Part shown: positions 24,938-34,828 of the stretch, piece by piece
Numbering within the stretch: position 1 is the first letter of the stretch
Layout: each line of letters starts with the position of its first letter
DNA from: Fredinandcohnia aciditolerans
GTDB lineage: Bacteria > Bacillota > Bacilli > Bacillales > Bacillaceae_L
Direction: 5' to 3'
DNA length: 64,000 bases
Assembly: GCA_003640645.1 (NCBI GenBank)
Contig: QGHH01000008.1
Coordinates: 62,001 to 126,000, forward strand
Translations under genes and position numbers: made by a program
The notes under the pieces: model-generated
Seen by the model: the letters and a program-made list of their open reading frames with translations, nothing else
The model's database searches: none
Told to the model about the DNA's origin: nothing

Positions 24938-25476
24938 TATTTATGAATTAAAATATCATAGCCATCCTCTACTTCTTCAACAGTACAAGATCTTGGTGCC
25001 TTAATAAACTGACTTAAATAGATAAAATCAGGAACACATAATCCAAAATTGATTGCTGCAATAATGGAAAAATAATGTATATAGACCGGAAATGCAACAC
25101 ACGCACCAAGCATAAGAGTAGTAATCAATAAAAATGGTGTACTCATTACTAAAATGATAAACGGCTTAGAAAGTGCATCTTTTGAACGAGTCGAAACAAT
25201 TGGAATAATTCCATACAACCATTTAAATGTTACTTTTATTTTTTTACCAGTTACCCAAAACGGTAAAACATGCAAGGATGCATGTAATGGATAAATCAAC
25301 AATAAAGCTAATAAAAAATAAATTGATCCATCTTCATTCAGTTTAATTGAAGAATACACAAGATTCATTGGCAAATAAAAAAGAATAAATGCAATGAACA
25401 TTGATATCAAGGATACCAATACAATTCGATGGAATCCATAATCCTTTGAAAGATTAATGGTTTTCCAACATGTCAT
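24937..25476 (-). CDS. yhaJ: DUF3267 membrane protein
   Basis: A 179-residue protein with four hydrophobic segments. The family (DUF3267) is annotated as putative zincin-like membrane peptidases with an HExxH motif. Here the equivalent stretch reads HASLHVLP (about 65-72), so the motif Glu is replaced by Ala and classical metalloprotease activity is doubtful. The gene name rests on synteny with B. subtilis yhaJ, between prsA and yhaI. ATG 25476 was kept; no strong RBS alternative seen. Confidence 0.75.
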   Translation of the reverse strand: MTCWKTINLSKDYGFHRIVLVSLISMFIAFILFYLPMNLVYSSIKLNEDGSIYFLLALLLIYPLHASLHVLPFWVTGKKIKVTFKWLYGIIPIVSTRSKDALSKPFIILVMSTPFLLITTLMLGACVAFPVYIHYFSIIAAINFGLCVPDFIYLSQFIKAPRSCTVEEVEDGYDILIHK

Positions 25477-25719
25477 ACAAAATCACCATCCGCAATCATA
25501 AGAAGTAAATAATTGGAAGTCGTATCCAAATCGAAGTAAAAATTTTTTTAAAGTTAGTTACTCTAAACTTACTAAACTACTTTACTTTGTTTCTAACAAA
25601 AATGCAATAGGTATCCAAAAGAACGATAAAATACATGTTTTTTCGACTTTTTTCGCTATTTTTGGGCATATTAGTTATAAACAAACGTAGAGTCAACTGA
25701 GGAATTTGGGGTGTTAACT

Positions 25720-26061
25720 ATGGAGTCAATTGAAGAACGTTTGGAGCGACTTGAATATTATCAGTCGCTCATCTTACCGTTGTTAGGGGATAAGTTACCA
25801 CAGCTCCATCAATTAATAATGGAAGCAAAATTAACAAAAAAAGACGTTGAAGACTTATGGGACCTATGTGAAGAGATGAGCATTAAATATAAAAAACAAA
25901 AAGCGGAGGGATTTATATGTTTCACGCCGCTTTTAACTCAATTTGTAGGGATGCTTCATCCTAACTTAGATCCAAAAACAACAATCGACGTATTAGCTAA
26001 AGAAAGAAAATATACCCCTTTAATGCACGAGTTTAAAGGGATAATCAACAATATTAATTAA
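25720..26061 (+). CDS. yhaI: DUF1878 protein YhaI
   Basis: A 113-residue soluble helical protein starting MESIEERLERLEYY, like YhaI of B. subtilis, followed by a helical domain with FTPLLTQFVGMLHPNL. No known function. GTG 25711 also opens the frame, but GGGG at 25708-25711 is eight bases before ATG 25720. It converges on scoC with only seven bases between the stops. Confidence 0.85.
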   Translation: MESIEERLERLEYYQSLILPLLGDKLPQLHQLIMEAKLTKKDVEDLWDLCEEMSIKYKKQKAEGFICFTPLLTQFVGMLHPNLDPKTTIDVLAKERKYTPLMHEFKGIINNIN

Positions 26062-26068
26062 CTCTAGA

Positions 26069-26647
26069 TTACAACTCTATTTTTTCTTCTACTCGTTTGT
26101 AAAGCTTTCCATCTACTTCAATAAAATCATCTTCAATATTACGGAATGATTTCTCGAAGATTTCCATATAATCGTCTCCATATATGTTACGGACAATGCT
26201 CATAACCTCAACGATTTCTGGAAACTTTCCGTAAAGCTTTTTAAGTGGAATTGCTCCTTCCAAAACTCCATTTTTACTAGGATTATAGCTTTCCACAATT
26301 TTCAAAAAGATTTCTTCCCCTTTTGGTGTCAACTCGATATACGTGTTACGTTTATCATTTTCCTTTTTTGAAAATTGTAAAAGCCCACGTTCCTCTAACT
26401 TTTTAGAAAAGTTAAATGCAGTTGAAACATGCATAACTCCAAACTTAGCAATCTCTGAAATTGAAGCACCTTTCAAATGATACGCTATCCAAATAATATG
26501 ATGTTCATTAATATTTAAATCATAAGGCTTGATCCATTGTTGCCAGTCCTTTTCAATAGATTTCCATAATGCCTTACTTAGCTGTGCGATTCTCTGACTA
26601 AAAAGGAGCGCTTCTTTGATGGAGGCCATTTTTTCTTCATGTTTCAT
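26069..26647 (-). CDS. scoC: MarR-family transition-state regulator ScoC (Hpr)
   Basis: A 192-residue regulator nearly identical to B. subtilis Hpr in the core: [36 protein letters not shown] (HTH recognition region) and [13 protein letters not shown] in the wing. It represses extracellular protease, oligopeptide permease and sporulation genes in bacilli. I chose ATG 26647 over GTG 26659 because GGGTGA precedes the former and nothing precedes the latter. The C-terminal tail is shorter than in B. subtilis. Confidence 0.95.
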   Translation of the reverse strand: MKHEEKMASIKEALLFSQRIAQLSKALWKSIEKDWQQWIKPYDLNINEHHIIWIAYHLKGASISEIAKFGVMHVSTAFNFSKKLEERGLLQFSKKENDKRNTYIELTPKGEEIFLKIVESYNPSKNGVLEGAIPLKKLYGKFPEIVEVMSIVRNIYGDDYMEIFEKSFRNIEDDFIEVDGKLYKRVEEKIEL

Positions 26648-26756
26648 AGATTCACCCACTTTTCTATTTTCTCTTATTACTATTATGCCAATAAAATAAA
26701 AATTAATAAAGATGTAAATTTACGAAATTTTTAAATTAGGTGAAAAAAATTTGATT

Positions 26757-27116
26757 CTAAGGGGTTGTAACCGCTTTTTCTAGTTTTTCTAAAGCGCTTT
26801 CTATTTCTGAAAGCTCTTTTTGAATATTTTTTTGATTACCTTCAATCTCTTGTTTCCAATGATTTAGTAAATAACTAATATCACCAGAAACCTCAGATAT
26901 TGTATTCACCGCCTGTTTCGTTGACTTAGAAACCTGTTCTGTTAAGGATTTCCCATCGGAAACAACCTGTGACAGAGAATTAGAGATTTGTTTTTGATTA
27001 TTTTTTAATGCCTTTCTAAATTCCTTGCCTGAAGTAGGTGAACTTAAAAGGACGGATACACCACCAATTACACTTCCAATTAATACCCCAATAAATAGAG
27101 ACTTTGTTGATGTCAT
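26757..27116 (-). CDS. yhaH: YtxH-domain protein YhaH
   Basis: A 119-residue protein with an N-terminal glycine-rich membrane helix (FIGVLIGSVIGGVSVLL), then the YtxH hallmark SSPTSGKEFRKALK, then a coiled-coil tail. YtxH proteins are stress-linked and of unknown activity. GGAG eight bases before ATG 27116 decides the start over GTG 27125. Same strand as scoC, 109 bases upstream of it. Confidence 0.88.
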   Translation of the reverse strand: MTSTKSLFIGVLIGSVIGGVSVLLSSPTSGKEFRKALKNNQKQISNSLSQVVSDGKSLTEQVSKSTKQAVNTISEVSGDISYLLNHWKQEIEGNQKNIQKELSEIESALEKLEKAVTTP

Positions 27117-27203
27117 TTTAATCACTCCAAATCAGAGCTATTATTTACAGAATTCTACAAAAACTGAAAAATTCCTTTTCCAACTTCATATTTTTTACAA
27201 AAA

Positions 27204-28046
27204 TTAAAGTTGCTGTAATAAGTCATTTTGTTGGATATACCAACGGTCAACAATACTATTCCGAACCAGTACAAAAACGATTCGTTTTCGTTCCTTCCCT
27301 TGATTTTCCCTGTATATTTCGACTTCAACTGGTATTTCCATACTTAATAGTCCTTTTAAATCGCTTAACGGTAAATAGGACATGTTTGTTATTGAAAATA
27401 TTGTAATTTGACTTAAGGTTTTGTAAAGCTTCTTATTTTTTGAATTCGGCATAAAGGTTTGTTTGATTATTTTTCGATCTGATTGGTTAATACCGGCTAC
27501 AAATATTTCAATTAGGTGATACGGGTCCGCATTATTAATGTAATCGTCTAACCTGCCTCCCGCCTTTAATAACATGAGATTATGTGCAAAATCTGGTTCT
27601 TTTGAACTGTGGGTGGTACTCCCTAAGAAATGCACACAAAAATGACCAGGAAAGCCGTTTTTTAATGCACCTGCACCATGTGGCATACCGTGCATTGAGG
27701 CGGCAATCATTTGATCTCCATATTTTACAATAATCGCCCTTCGCTTCCAGCTCCATTTCCCGCTATAAATTTTCTTCATAATTTTTGTGTCCTCAATTGT
27801 GAGTGGTTGAACATCGGCATGTCTGCTTCCAGCCCTTCTTTGCACACGAAATTGAAGGCCCGTTTCAACGTCAATAATAGTAAAGAAGGATTTTCTAGGA
27901 AGAATCTCATTTACAATGTCCCAAGGAACCATTTCAACTTTAAAGCTTATTGGGCTATCTTTCTCATCATATTCATTTGTAACCGCAATGGCTGTATTAT
28001 GAAATGCAAATAAAAAAAGAAAAAATAGAAGTATTACTTTTGTCAT
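27204..28046 (-). CDS. secreted protein with HGMPHG and GHFCVHF motifs, function unknown
   Basis: A 280-residue exported protein: signal peptide (about 1-21, FLFLFAFHNTAIA), then a domain with RRAGSRHADVQPLT (70-83), MHGMPHGAG (118-126) and GHFCVHF (134-140). The HG...HxCxHF arrangement recalls the His/Cys pair of YkuD-type L,D-transpeptidases, and related proteins occur in Paenibacillus and clostridia, but I cannot assign the family with certainty. The C-terminal half (about 160-280) has no recognised motif. It lies between yhaH and yhaM, a place with no such gene in B. subtilis as I recall. Cell-wall or spore-cortex work is speculative. Confidence 0.75.
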   Translation of the reverse strand: MTKVILLFFLFLFAFHNTAIAVTNEYDEKDSPISFKVEMVPWDIVNEILPRKSFFTIIDVETGLQFRVQRRAGSRHADVQPLTIEDTKIMKKIYSGKWSWKRRAIIVKYGDQMIAASMHGMPHGAGALKNGFPGHFCVHFLGSTTHSSKEPDFAHNLMLLKAGGRLDDYINNADPYHLIEIFVAGINQSDRKIIKQTFMPNSKNKKLYKTLSQITIFSITNMSYLPLSDLKGLLSMEIPVEVEIYRENQGKERKRIVFVLVRNSIVDRWYIQQNDLLQQL

Positions 28047-28104
28047 TCTTCAGGACCTCTTTTTTTTACATAGCTTTCCATAAATGATGAAAATCTATTT
28101 ATAA

Positions 28105-28142
28105 AAAAACTCGACTCATTAAAAAAAGTGAGTCGAGTTTTG
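28105..28142 (-). terminator. intrinsic terminator of the yhaONM operon
   Basis: AAAACTCGACTCA pairs with TGAGTCGAGTTTT, five bases past the yhaM stop, with T run on the minus strand. Confidence 0.9.
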
Positions 28143-28147
28143 ATTGA

Positions 28148-29092
28148 TTATTTATGAAAGGTTGGTTTGTAGAAACTTCGATTATCCAATGCAAAGACCC
28201 GGTCTGAGAATTCGCCTGGTTTAACACGTTCTAAAGCACGATCTAACATATTCATTTTGGCATCAAGATTATCTATATAATGTAGAACTTCCGCTTCCTT
28301 AATCATTGGTGGCTTAGGGCTTCCCCATTCTGCCTTTCCATGGTGGCTTAAGATAATATGCTGTAATACCGTAACTTCTTCACCTTCAATACCTAGCTCT
28401 TTGGCTGCTTGTCCGATTTCATTTACCATAATTGAAATATGGCCTAACAAATTTCCTTCAACTGTATATGTTGTTGAAATAGGGCCTGACAACTCGGTAA
28501 CCTTGCCTAAGTCGTGTAAAATGATCCCTGCGTACAATAAGTCCGTATCAAGTGATGGATATAAGTGAGCAATTGCTTTTGCTAAGTCCAGCATTGAGAC
28601 AACATGATAGGCTAGGCCAGACACAAATTCATGGTGGTTCTTGGTTGCTGCTGGATATTCATAAAAGGCAGCTTGATGCTTTTTCAGTAAATGTCTCGTA
28701 ATCCTCTGGATATTAGAGTTGTTCATTTCAAAAATATATTGTGTGATTTTTGAAGCCATCTCATCCTGCGGTACTGGTGCAACTTCAAGAAAATCAGAAA
28801 TAGTAACCCCATCTAAATCAGTTATAGGTCTGATATTTCTGATTTTCAACTGATTTCGTCCGCGGTAACTATTAATTTCGCCAGCAAGTCTTACGATTTG
28901 TTGAGCAGCATAGTTTGTCTCATCTTCAGGTGTTGCATCCCAAAGTTTTGCTTCAATTTCTCCACTTTTATCCTGAAAAACTAAAGTCAAGAATGGTTTT
29001 CCATTACTTGCAATGCCTTTCGTTGATGATTTAATAAATAAATATACGTCAACCTGCTGTCCCACCTCATAATGTACAATGCCCTTCACCAT
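28148..29092 (-). CDS. yhaM: 3'-5' exoribonuclease YhaM
   Basis: A 314-residue protein, the same length as B. subtilis YhaM. An N-terminal OB-fold (about 10-95) precedes an HD domain with ILHDLGK (191-197, His193-Asp194) and [13 protein letters not shown] (151-163). YhaM trims RNA and single-stranded DNA 3' ends using Mn. GGGGGAG shortly before ATG 29092 fixes the start, 11 codons inside the longest frame. It follows yhaN and yhaO on one strand. Confidence 0.95.
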   Translation of the reverse strand: MVKGIVHYEVGQQVDVYLFIKSSTKGIASNGKPFLTLVFQDKSGEIEAKLWDATPEDETNYAAQQIVRLAGEINSYRGRNQLKIRNIRPITDLDGVTISDFLEVAPVPQDEMASKITQYIFEMNNSNIQRITRHLLKKHQAAFYEYPAATKNHHEFVSGLAYHVVSMLDLAKAIAHLYPSLDTDLLYAGIILHDLGKVTELSGPISTTYTVEGNLLGHISIMVNEIGQAAKELGIEGEEVTVLQHIILSHHGKAEWGSPKPPMIKEAEVLHYIDNLDAKMNMLDRALERVKPGEFSDRVFALDNRSFYKPTFHK

Positions 29093-29170
29093 ATTTTCTC
29101 CCCCTGCTAATCTATTTACTCTCACTTCTAAAAAATGAGGACTATGAAAATAACAAATTTCTTACAAAAA

Positions 29171-32100
29171 TTATAGCATACTTTTTTGGTTTTCTATGAT
29201 ACCCTCATTACCTAGTATAATAGGTTTTGCTTCACCAAATCCTTCCAAAACGTGTTGATGACATGTAAATAGGAGGACTTGATTTTCTTTTGATAGTTCT
29301 TTAATTAAAGAGATGACATTAGATAAACGGCCTGCATCAAAATTAACAAAACTATCATCAATAATAAATGGAAATGATTGACCGGGATGCATCGTATTAG
29401 CAAGCGAAAATCTGAGCGAAATATACAATTGCTCTGAAGTTGCCTGGCTAAGTTCGGTCGGCTTATAGCGTACGCCATTATTATTCTCGACTATAAAACC
29501 ATCAACTTCATTATCAAGGTAAATTCTTTTGTACTTTTTATCTGTGAGAATAGAAAAATAATGTTCAGCCCTTTTTATTACCTTAGGTAAACGAAGTGTT
29601 CGATAGTGGTCAACTGTTTTAGTTAGAATATCTTTTGCAACTGCAAGTGTTGCCCAGTTTTTAGCATAGTTTTTTACTAAAGAATTACTTGCCTCATAAG
29701 AATGAAGTAAATCTGCATAGGTTCCACCTTCTTCTAGTTCTTGTATTCGGTGGTTTATTGCTGATAGTTGACCTTGCCTTTCTTTTTCAATTGCATGAAG
29801 GCGAGTGGTTTCAGTTGACATCTCCTCAACTAGAGCTTCATAATCGGTTTCTATATTACAACTATTAACTAACTCACCAAAGCGTACCAGTTGAGCCATA
29901 AGAAGATTCATTCGCTCTTTCAGTTCTCTTGCAGTATCATTTGCTTGTCCCTTTGCCCGATACTCTTCTTCATTCGAAACCTTTGCAATATCCCATAGAA
30001 CTTGAATTTCCTTTTGAAGGTGCTCGATTTCCATACGAAGTTTTAAGATCTGCTCTTCTGAATCCTTAATTTTCGCATCTATTTGTAATAACAATTCATA
30101 TTTCTTTTTTTCTACTTGTAATCGGATCGCTATCTGATCAACTTTTATGGAACCTTGGTCTTCTATGTTTAACTGTTTTGCTACTTTATTAATTTTAGAT
30201 TGAAAGTTCGATATCTCATTTTGAAGTTCTACTTTTGCTTTAGCGAGCTTTTGTTTATATAAGGCTTTTTCCTTAATCGCTTCAAGAATTTGAAAAGCAT
30301 CCAATAATCTTTCATTTGAAATTTGCAGTGGAAGTCCATATGTTTTCTTGATGTTTGTTGCTTTTTCCTCTAAGGAGTACTCTGTTTTCTCCCATTCCTC
30401 AAAATCTTTAAATACCTTATCTAATGCACGTTCATTTTGAAGATGTGTGGCTTTTTCAATTTCAATCTGTTGCATTAAATGCTTATCACGAATAAGAAAT
30501 GCTGACAGCTCTTCATGATCCGAATGGTTTCTATGTGTTAGTTTCTCTTTTATAGCCTCCAATTTTTTCATTAATCTTTCTTTATCATCCTGGAGCTCAT
30601 GAATGAATGGGGATGACATCTGGGAGCTTACCGTATTTCCAACTGGCCACATAAGAGCACCTAGGACAGTTAATATCCCACCAATTATCCATTCTTTTGT
30701 AACATAGAAATAAAGTGAGATAATCAAAAATGTGAAACCAATTCCATAAAACAGTCGAGTATATTTTTGTTTGTTATCGGATTCTTTTTCTGTCATTCTT
30801 TGTATTTTTTGGTCAATTCTATTTAACTCTTCCTCAATTAACAGCTTTTCATTTTCTAGGTTATCCTTTGAAGTATATTGACTTTTCTTTTTTTCATAGC
30901 GTTTTCGTTGTTCCTCTGGAAGTACCTGTTGCTTTAAGTCCCTTAACTTTTGTTCGCTATTATCAAGCGCGTCTTTTATTTGCGTAAAGCTATTATCTAA
31001 GAAATGCTTCTGTTGCCTATGTCGTGCTGTTTCAGAAACAACTTCAGAAAACATATCTTTTGCAGTAATACTTAGATTTAACTTCAAAACATCTGTTTCT
31101 GGTAATGTAAAATTAATTCGCTCTATTAGTTGATTTAATTCATCTTCTATCTCTTGAAGTTCTTTCGAAACGAGCTGGAATCTGTTTTCTTTTTCATTAA
31201 ATAGGTTTTTATTTTCAACCAATTCCAAAATCCATTGTTCGTTATCGATGTATTGTTCGGCAAAATTGATTTCACTTTTTTCCTTTTCCCATTCTAGAAT
31301 TTGGCCATTTATAGCAGATAATTGTGCCTGATATGGTTTTATCTGTGCTTGCAGTTGTTCTAAGCGGTTCAGCCCATCCTCGGGGTAAGGCTCAAACACT
31401 GGTAAACATTGCAAACGATTTTTTAAGGTTTGATATTCCTCTACGATTGGTTGAATGGATCGGAGTTTCTCTGTTTCTTGAATTTTTTGCTTTAAAGAAC
31501 TTATCTTGGAATCATAGGATACTAGTTCGTTTTCGATTTGTTGTTGTTCGTTTAAGAGAGATTCATATTCACTATTTTTCTCCTGCCACCTCGTAACTTT
31601 TGCATGTTCCTCTTTTAGTCGGATAAGTTCCACATTAAGTGGAGGATTCTTTCCTTTTGGTTTATATAAACCATCCATTTCCTTCACTAATTTATTTTGT
31701 AATTCAAGTAATGCGTCAGTTCCAACTGTCCCCGCAGAAAATAAAAACCTTCCTACGTCCTCACTCTTTAAATGATGTACACCTTGAAGTCCATGAATAT
31801 TGAAGGAATAAACATTTTGATACAGATTTTTATCCATTCCTTGGAAGAACTCAGATATAAACTCTTCTCCTTTAACTGTTCCATCAGGCATAAATACAGT
31901 TACATCTCCTGCGGCTTTACCTGGTAATCTTTCAATCAAAATAGTTCCATACTCGTCGGTTTGGAGAATGAGCTTTCCACCATATTTGGCTCCTGTTTTA
32001 GGGATATAACGTTGCTCATTTTGTTGTTTCGTAGGAAATCCAAATAAAATACTATGTATAAACGACATAAGTGTTGATTTTCCAGCTTCATTTTGACCAA

Positions 32101-32188
32101 AAAATACCTGAAGATGTGGGGACAGGTCTCCAAGTTCCAAGTTTTCAAGTTTTCCATATCCATAGACCTGAATTCCAATGATTTTCAT
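29171..32188 (-). CDS. yhaN: SbcC/Rad50-like ATPase YhaN
   Basis: A 1005-residue SMC-like protein: Walker A GQNEAGKST (31-39), long coiled coils on both sides of a pair of membrane-like segments near 465-510, and Walker B FPFIIDDSFVNFD near the C-terminus. The central hydrophobic stretch, where SbcC has a zinc hook, is typical of the YhaN group. It works with the YhaO nuclease encoded five bases upstream. A role in DNA or RNA end processing is inferred from the family. Confidence 0.94.
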   Translation of the reverse strand: MKIIGIQVYGYGKLENLELGDLSPHLQVFFGQNEAGKSTLMSFIHSILFGFPTKQQNEQRYIPKTGAKYGGKLILQTDEYGTILIERLPGKAAGDVTVFMPDGTVKGEEFISEFFQGMDKNLYQNVYSFNIHGLQGVHHLKSEDVGRFLFSAGTVGTDALLELQNKLVKEMDGLYKPKGKNPPLNVELIRLKEEHAKVTRWQEKNSEYESLLNEQQQIENELVSYDSKISSLKQKIQETEKLRSIQPIVEEYQTLKNRLQCLPVFEPYPEDGLNRLEQLQAQIKPYQAQLSAINGQILEWEKEKSEINFAEQYIDNEQWILELVENKNLFNEKENRFQLVSKELQEIEDELNQLIERINFTLPETDVLKLNLSITAKDMFSEVVSETARHRQQKHFLDNSFTQIKDALDNSEQKLRDLKQQVLPEEQRKRYEKKKSQYTSKDNLENEKLLIEEELNRIDQKIQRMTEKESDNKQKYTRLFYGIGFTFLIISLYFYVTKEWIIGGILTVLGALMWPVGNTVSSQMSSPFIHELQDDKERLMKKLEAIKEKLTHRNHSDHEELSAFLIRDKHLMQQIEIEKATHLQNERALDKVFKDFEEWEKTEYSLEEKATNIKKTYGLPLQISNERLLDAFQILEAIKEKALYKQKLAKAKVELQNEISNFQSKINKVAKQLNIEDQGSIKVDQIAIRLQVEKKKYELLLQIDAKIKDSEEQILKLRMEIEHLQKEIQVLWDIAKVSNEEEYRAKGQANDTARELKERMNLLMAQLVRFGELVNSCNIETDYEALVEEMSTETTRLHAIEKERQGQLSAINHRIQELEEGGTYADLLHSYEASNSLVKNYAKNWATLAVAKDILTKTVDHYRTLRLPKVIKRAEHYFSILTDKKYKRIYLDNEVDGFIVENNNGVRYKPTELSQATSEQLYISLRFSLANTMHPGQSFPFIIDDSFVNFDAGRLSNVISLIKELSKENQVLLFTCHQHVLEGFGEAKPIILGNEGIIENQKSML

Positions 32189-32192
32189 ATCG

Positions 32193-33425
32193 TCACCCCC
32201 TCTTTGAAAAATAGAGTTCTCGTAAAATTAAGTTCTCCGCATCGTGAAGTACTTCCTGTAGTTCTTCACTTGTAAACGTATCAATATACCTCCGGAAGCT
32301 TTGATTATTCCGTAAAGGGAGTAGTGCATGATCAAAGTCCTGATAGGTTTCCATGTTTTCCAATAAATCACCAATAAAATGTGAATCCTGCTTTAACTTT
32401 TGACGATTGATTTCTATTTGAAAGTTTTGTTTAAGTCCTACCACATAGACAAAATTCTTTTCTGATATATCATCGTTTAAAATGGATAAGAGATCTTCTT
32501 TTATTGCATTTTCTTGAAGTTGTGCTTGCAGTGGTCCGGTTCCTATATATTCAATCGTTACAAATAATCCTTGGATTTCTTTCCGAAGACATTCAAGATG
32601 AGAAAGTGATTTGTCAACAAGTTGGTCAAAACTAGTAAGCTCAGAAAGATCAATGGTCGTATTTTCCCATACTAAATCGGATGTTGGATAAAATGTATAT
32701 TCTGTTTTAGCTTTTGAAAGTTTTACGAGATAACCACCCTTTTCACCTGTTTCCTTTTTATGCCTTCCTTGAATATTGCCAGGATAAATAATAGGAGGGT
32801 CTTCAGCTAATATCTCACTTGTATGAATATGTCCAAGTGCCCAATAGTCAAATCCTTTCTGCTGTAGTTCAGATAGCAAAAATGGAGCATAACGGCTATG
32901 CGTACTCTCCCCTTCTTTACTTCCATGTAAGATGCCTATATGATACGTGGCACCGTCTTTCTTTTCATAAAATTTGGTTTTGTTTTCGAGCACAGCTTTT
33001 TTTGCATAGCTAAACCCATAAATATTCGCAACGGTTACTCCATTTTTTAAGTAAGGAATGACCTCGACATTCTCATTTTGAAACACATGGACATTACTTG
33101 GCCATTCAAAATGTGGCCAATTTCCACTAAGATGATCATGATTACCGTGAGTGACAAATGCCTCGATGCCATGTTCTCCAAGTCGTTCCATTTCCTTACG
33201 AAATCGTGATTGTGCACGGAGGCTTCGGTCTTCACCATCGAATAAATCACCGGCAATGATGATAAAATCAACCTTTTGCTCAATCGCAATATTGATTAAT
33301 CTAGCCAAGGAGGTAAAAGTACTCTCTTTTACACGTTTAAAGATTTCTGTTGGCAGATTGGTTAACCCTGAAAACGGGCTGTCTAAATGTAAATCCGCAA
33401 TATGTAAAAAGGTAAGTGCATTCAT
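32193..33425 (-). CDS. yhaO: metallophosphoesterase YhaO (SbcD/Mre11-like)
   Basis: A 410-residue nuclease subunit. The metallophosphoesterase motifs are in order: DLHLDSPF (11-18), GDLFDGED (59-66), GNHDH (94-98) and GHIHTSEI (about 197). It pairs with YhaN, which is encoded immediately downstream, as SbcD pairs with SbcC. The operon order yhaO-yhaN-yhaM equals that of B. subtilis. Confidence 0.95.
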   Translation of the reverse strand: MNALTFLHIADLHLDSPFSGLTNLPTEIFKRVKESTFTSLARLINIAIEQKVDFIIIAGDLFDGEDRSLRAQSRFRKEMERLGEHGIEAFVTHGNHDHLSGNWPHFEWPSNVHVFQNENVEVIPYLKNGVTVANIYGFSYAKKAVLENKTKFYEKKDGATYHIGILHGSKEGESTHSRYAPFLLSELQQKGFDYWALGHIHTSEILAEDPPIIYPGNIQGRHKKETGEKGGYLVKLSKAKTEYTFYPTSDLVWENTTIDLSELTSFDQLVDKSLSHLECLRKEIQGLFVTIEYIGTGPLQAQLQENAIKEDLLSILNDDISEKNFVYVVGLKQNFQIEINRQKLKQDSHFIGDLLENMETYQDFDHALLPLRNNQSFRRYIDTFTSEELQEVLHDAENLILRELYFSKRG

Positions 33426-33532
33426 TAATTAGCTCCTTTTAGACTCATTTACCTATATTCTATCACCTACACAATACGAATGCACGTTCTTATTCTTATG
33501 AAATTATCAGAGGGTTATATGTTTTAAATCAC

Positions 33533-33563
33533 ATAAAAACCGAGGGATAATACCCTCGGTTTA
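33533..33563 (-). terminator. intrinsic terminator of yhaQP
   Basis: AAAACCGAGGG and CCCTCGGTTT pair around a six-base loop; T run on the minus strand. It lies 12 bases past the yhaP stop. Confidence 0.88.
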
Positions 33564-33574
33564 ATTCTTGTAGC

Positions 33575-34828
33575 TTATTTATCATTCTTTGTAATTTGTA
33601 AGGCTTTTTTGATGTCTTTGTAGGAGGAAGATTTACCGTACATAAGAACTCCCCCACGGTAGACTCTAGCTCCAAATATCGCTAGTAGAGTTATTGTTAT
33701 TACTAGTATTCCGATTGATAATGCAATTTCCCAGGCTGGGAGTGTTAGCATCCCAACTCGTAGAAACATGATCATTGGTGCAAAAAATGGAATATAGGAA
33801 GTGATTGTAATCGCGGATGATTCCGGTTTTGTTAGACCAAACATTGCAATCATAAATGCAGCTACGATTAACAAGGTCATCGGTGTAATCATTTGTTGAA
33901 CATCTTCAATTCGACTTACTAAAGACCCTAAGAAGGCTGCAAGTGTTGCATATAAGAAGTATCCCAAAATGAAGAAAACACCAGCGTAAACAAAGGTTGA
34001 TACAGGCAAATCGCCAAAACCAAATACTTCAAAAAATCCACCATCCATACCACCCATGCTTTGCTTCAATGAACCATATCCAACCAATAAAATCACAGCA
34101 AATTGAGTTAGGCTCAATAGTGCGATACCAAGTATCTTACCGAACATTTGCTTAATCGGAGAAACACTCGAAATCAAAATCTCCATAACACGAGATGATT
34201 TTTCAGTTGCAACTTCCATCGCAATCATATTTGCATACATGATGACTGCAAAATAGATAACAAATAAAAGGACATAAACTAAACCACGCGCTTGATTAAG
34301 TTCTTCTTCCGATTTCGCGTTTTCTTCAAGTGCCACTTTATCAAATTGGACGGGTGCATATAATTGATTAATCTGATCTGGAGTTAATCCTGCTTTTGTG
34401 GTTGCGATTGTCACCTTCAACTGTTGAAGAGCCTGTTCAAGTTGCCCAGTAATTTCAGAATCTGTTATCGATGGTGCCTTATAAACTCCCACTGGTAGAC
34501 CCTCTGATGTTTCCGTTAGGATAAGATAACCGGTTAATTCTTCGTCAGTAACCCGCTCTTGTGCATTCTCTTCTGAACCTTCCATTTTTTCAATGACGAT
34601 ATCACTAGACATAGCTGATAAAGTCTGTTCATACGCTTGATAAAGATCATCTGACTCGCTAAGAACTGCAACATGGGTTGTTTCATCTTTATCAAATTTT
34701 TCAATAATCGTTTGAATATTTGCCAGACCAAAGATAATGAGTGCAGTTATCAATGTCGTAATAATAAATGATTTTGTTTTTAATTTACTCACATATGTGT
34801 GAAAAAGGATAATCCAAAACTTATTCAT
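33575..34828 (-). CDS. yhaP: ABC-2 type permease YhaP (NatB-like)
   Basis: A 417-residue permease: one N-terminal membrane helix, a large extracytoplasmic domain (about 45-170), then five or six helices, the NatB/ABC-2 design. It pairs with YhaQ; related NatAB exports sodium. Start choice: AGGTG six bases before ATG 34828; GTG 34837 has a badly spaced SD. The start overlaps the end of yhaQ by eight bases. Confidence 0.92.
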   Translation of the reverse strand: MNKFWIILFHTYVSKLKTKSFIITTLITALIIFGLANIQTIIEKFDKDETTHVAVLSESDDLYQAYEQTLSAMSSDIVIEKMEGSEENAQERVTDEELTGYLILTETSEGLPVGVYKAPSITDSEITGQLEQALQQLKVTIATTKAGLTPDQINQLYAPVQFDKVALEENAKSEEELNQARGLVYVLLFVIYFAVIMYANMIAMEVATEKSSRVMEILISSVSPIKQMFGKILGIALLSLTQFAVILLVGYGSLKQSMGGMDGGFFEVFGFGDLPVSTFVYAGVFFILGYFLYATLAAFLGSLVSRIEDVQQMITPMTLLIVAAFMIAMFGLTKPESSAITITSYIPFFAPMIMFLRVGMLTLPAWEIALSIGILVITITLLAIFGARVYRGGVLMYGKSSSYKDIKKALQITKNDK

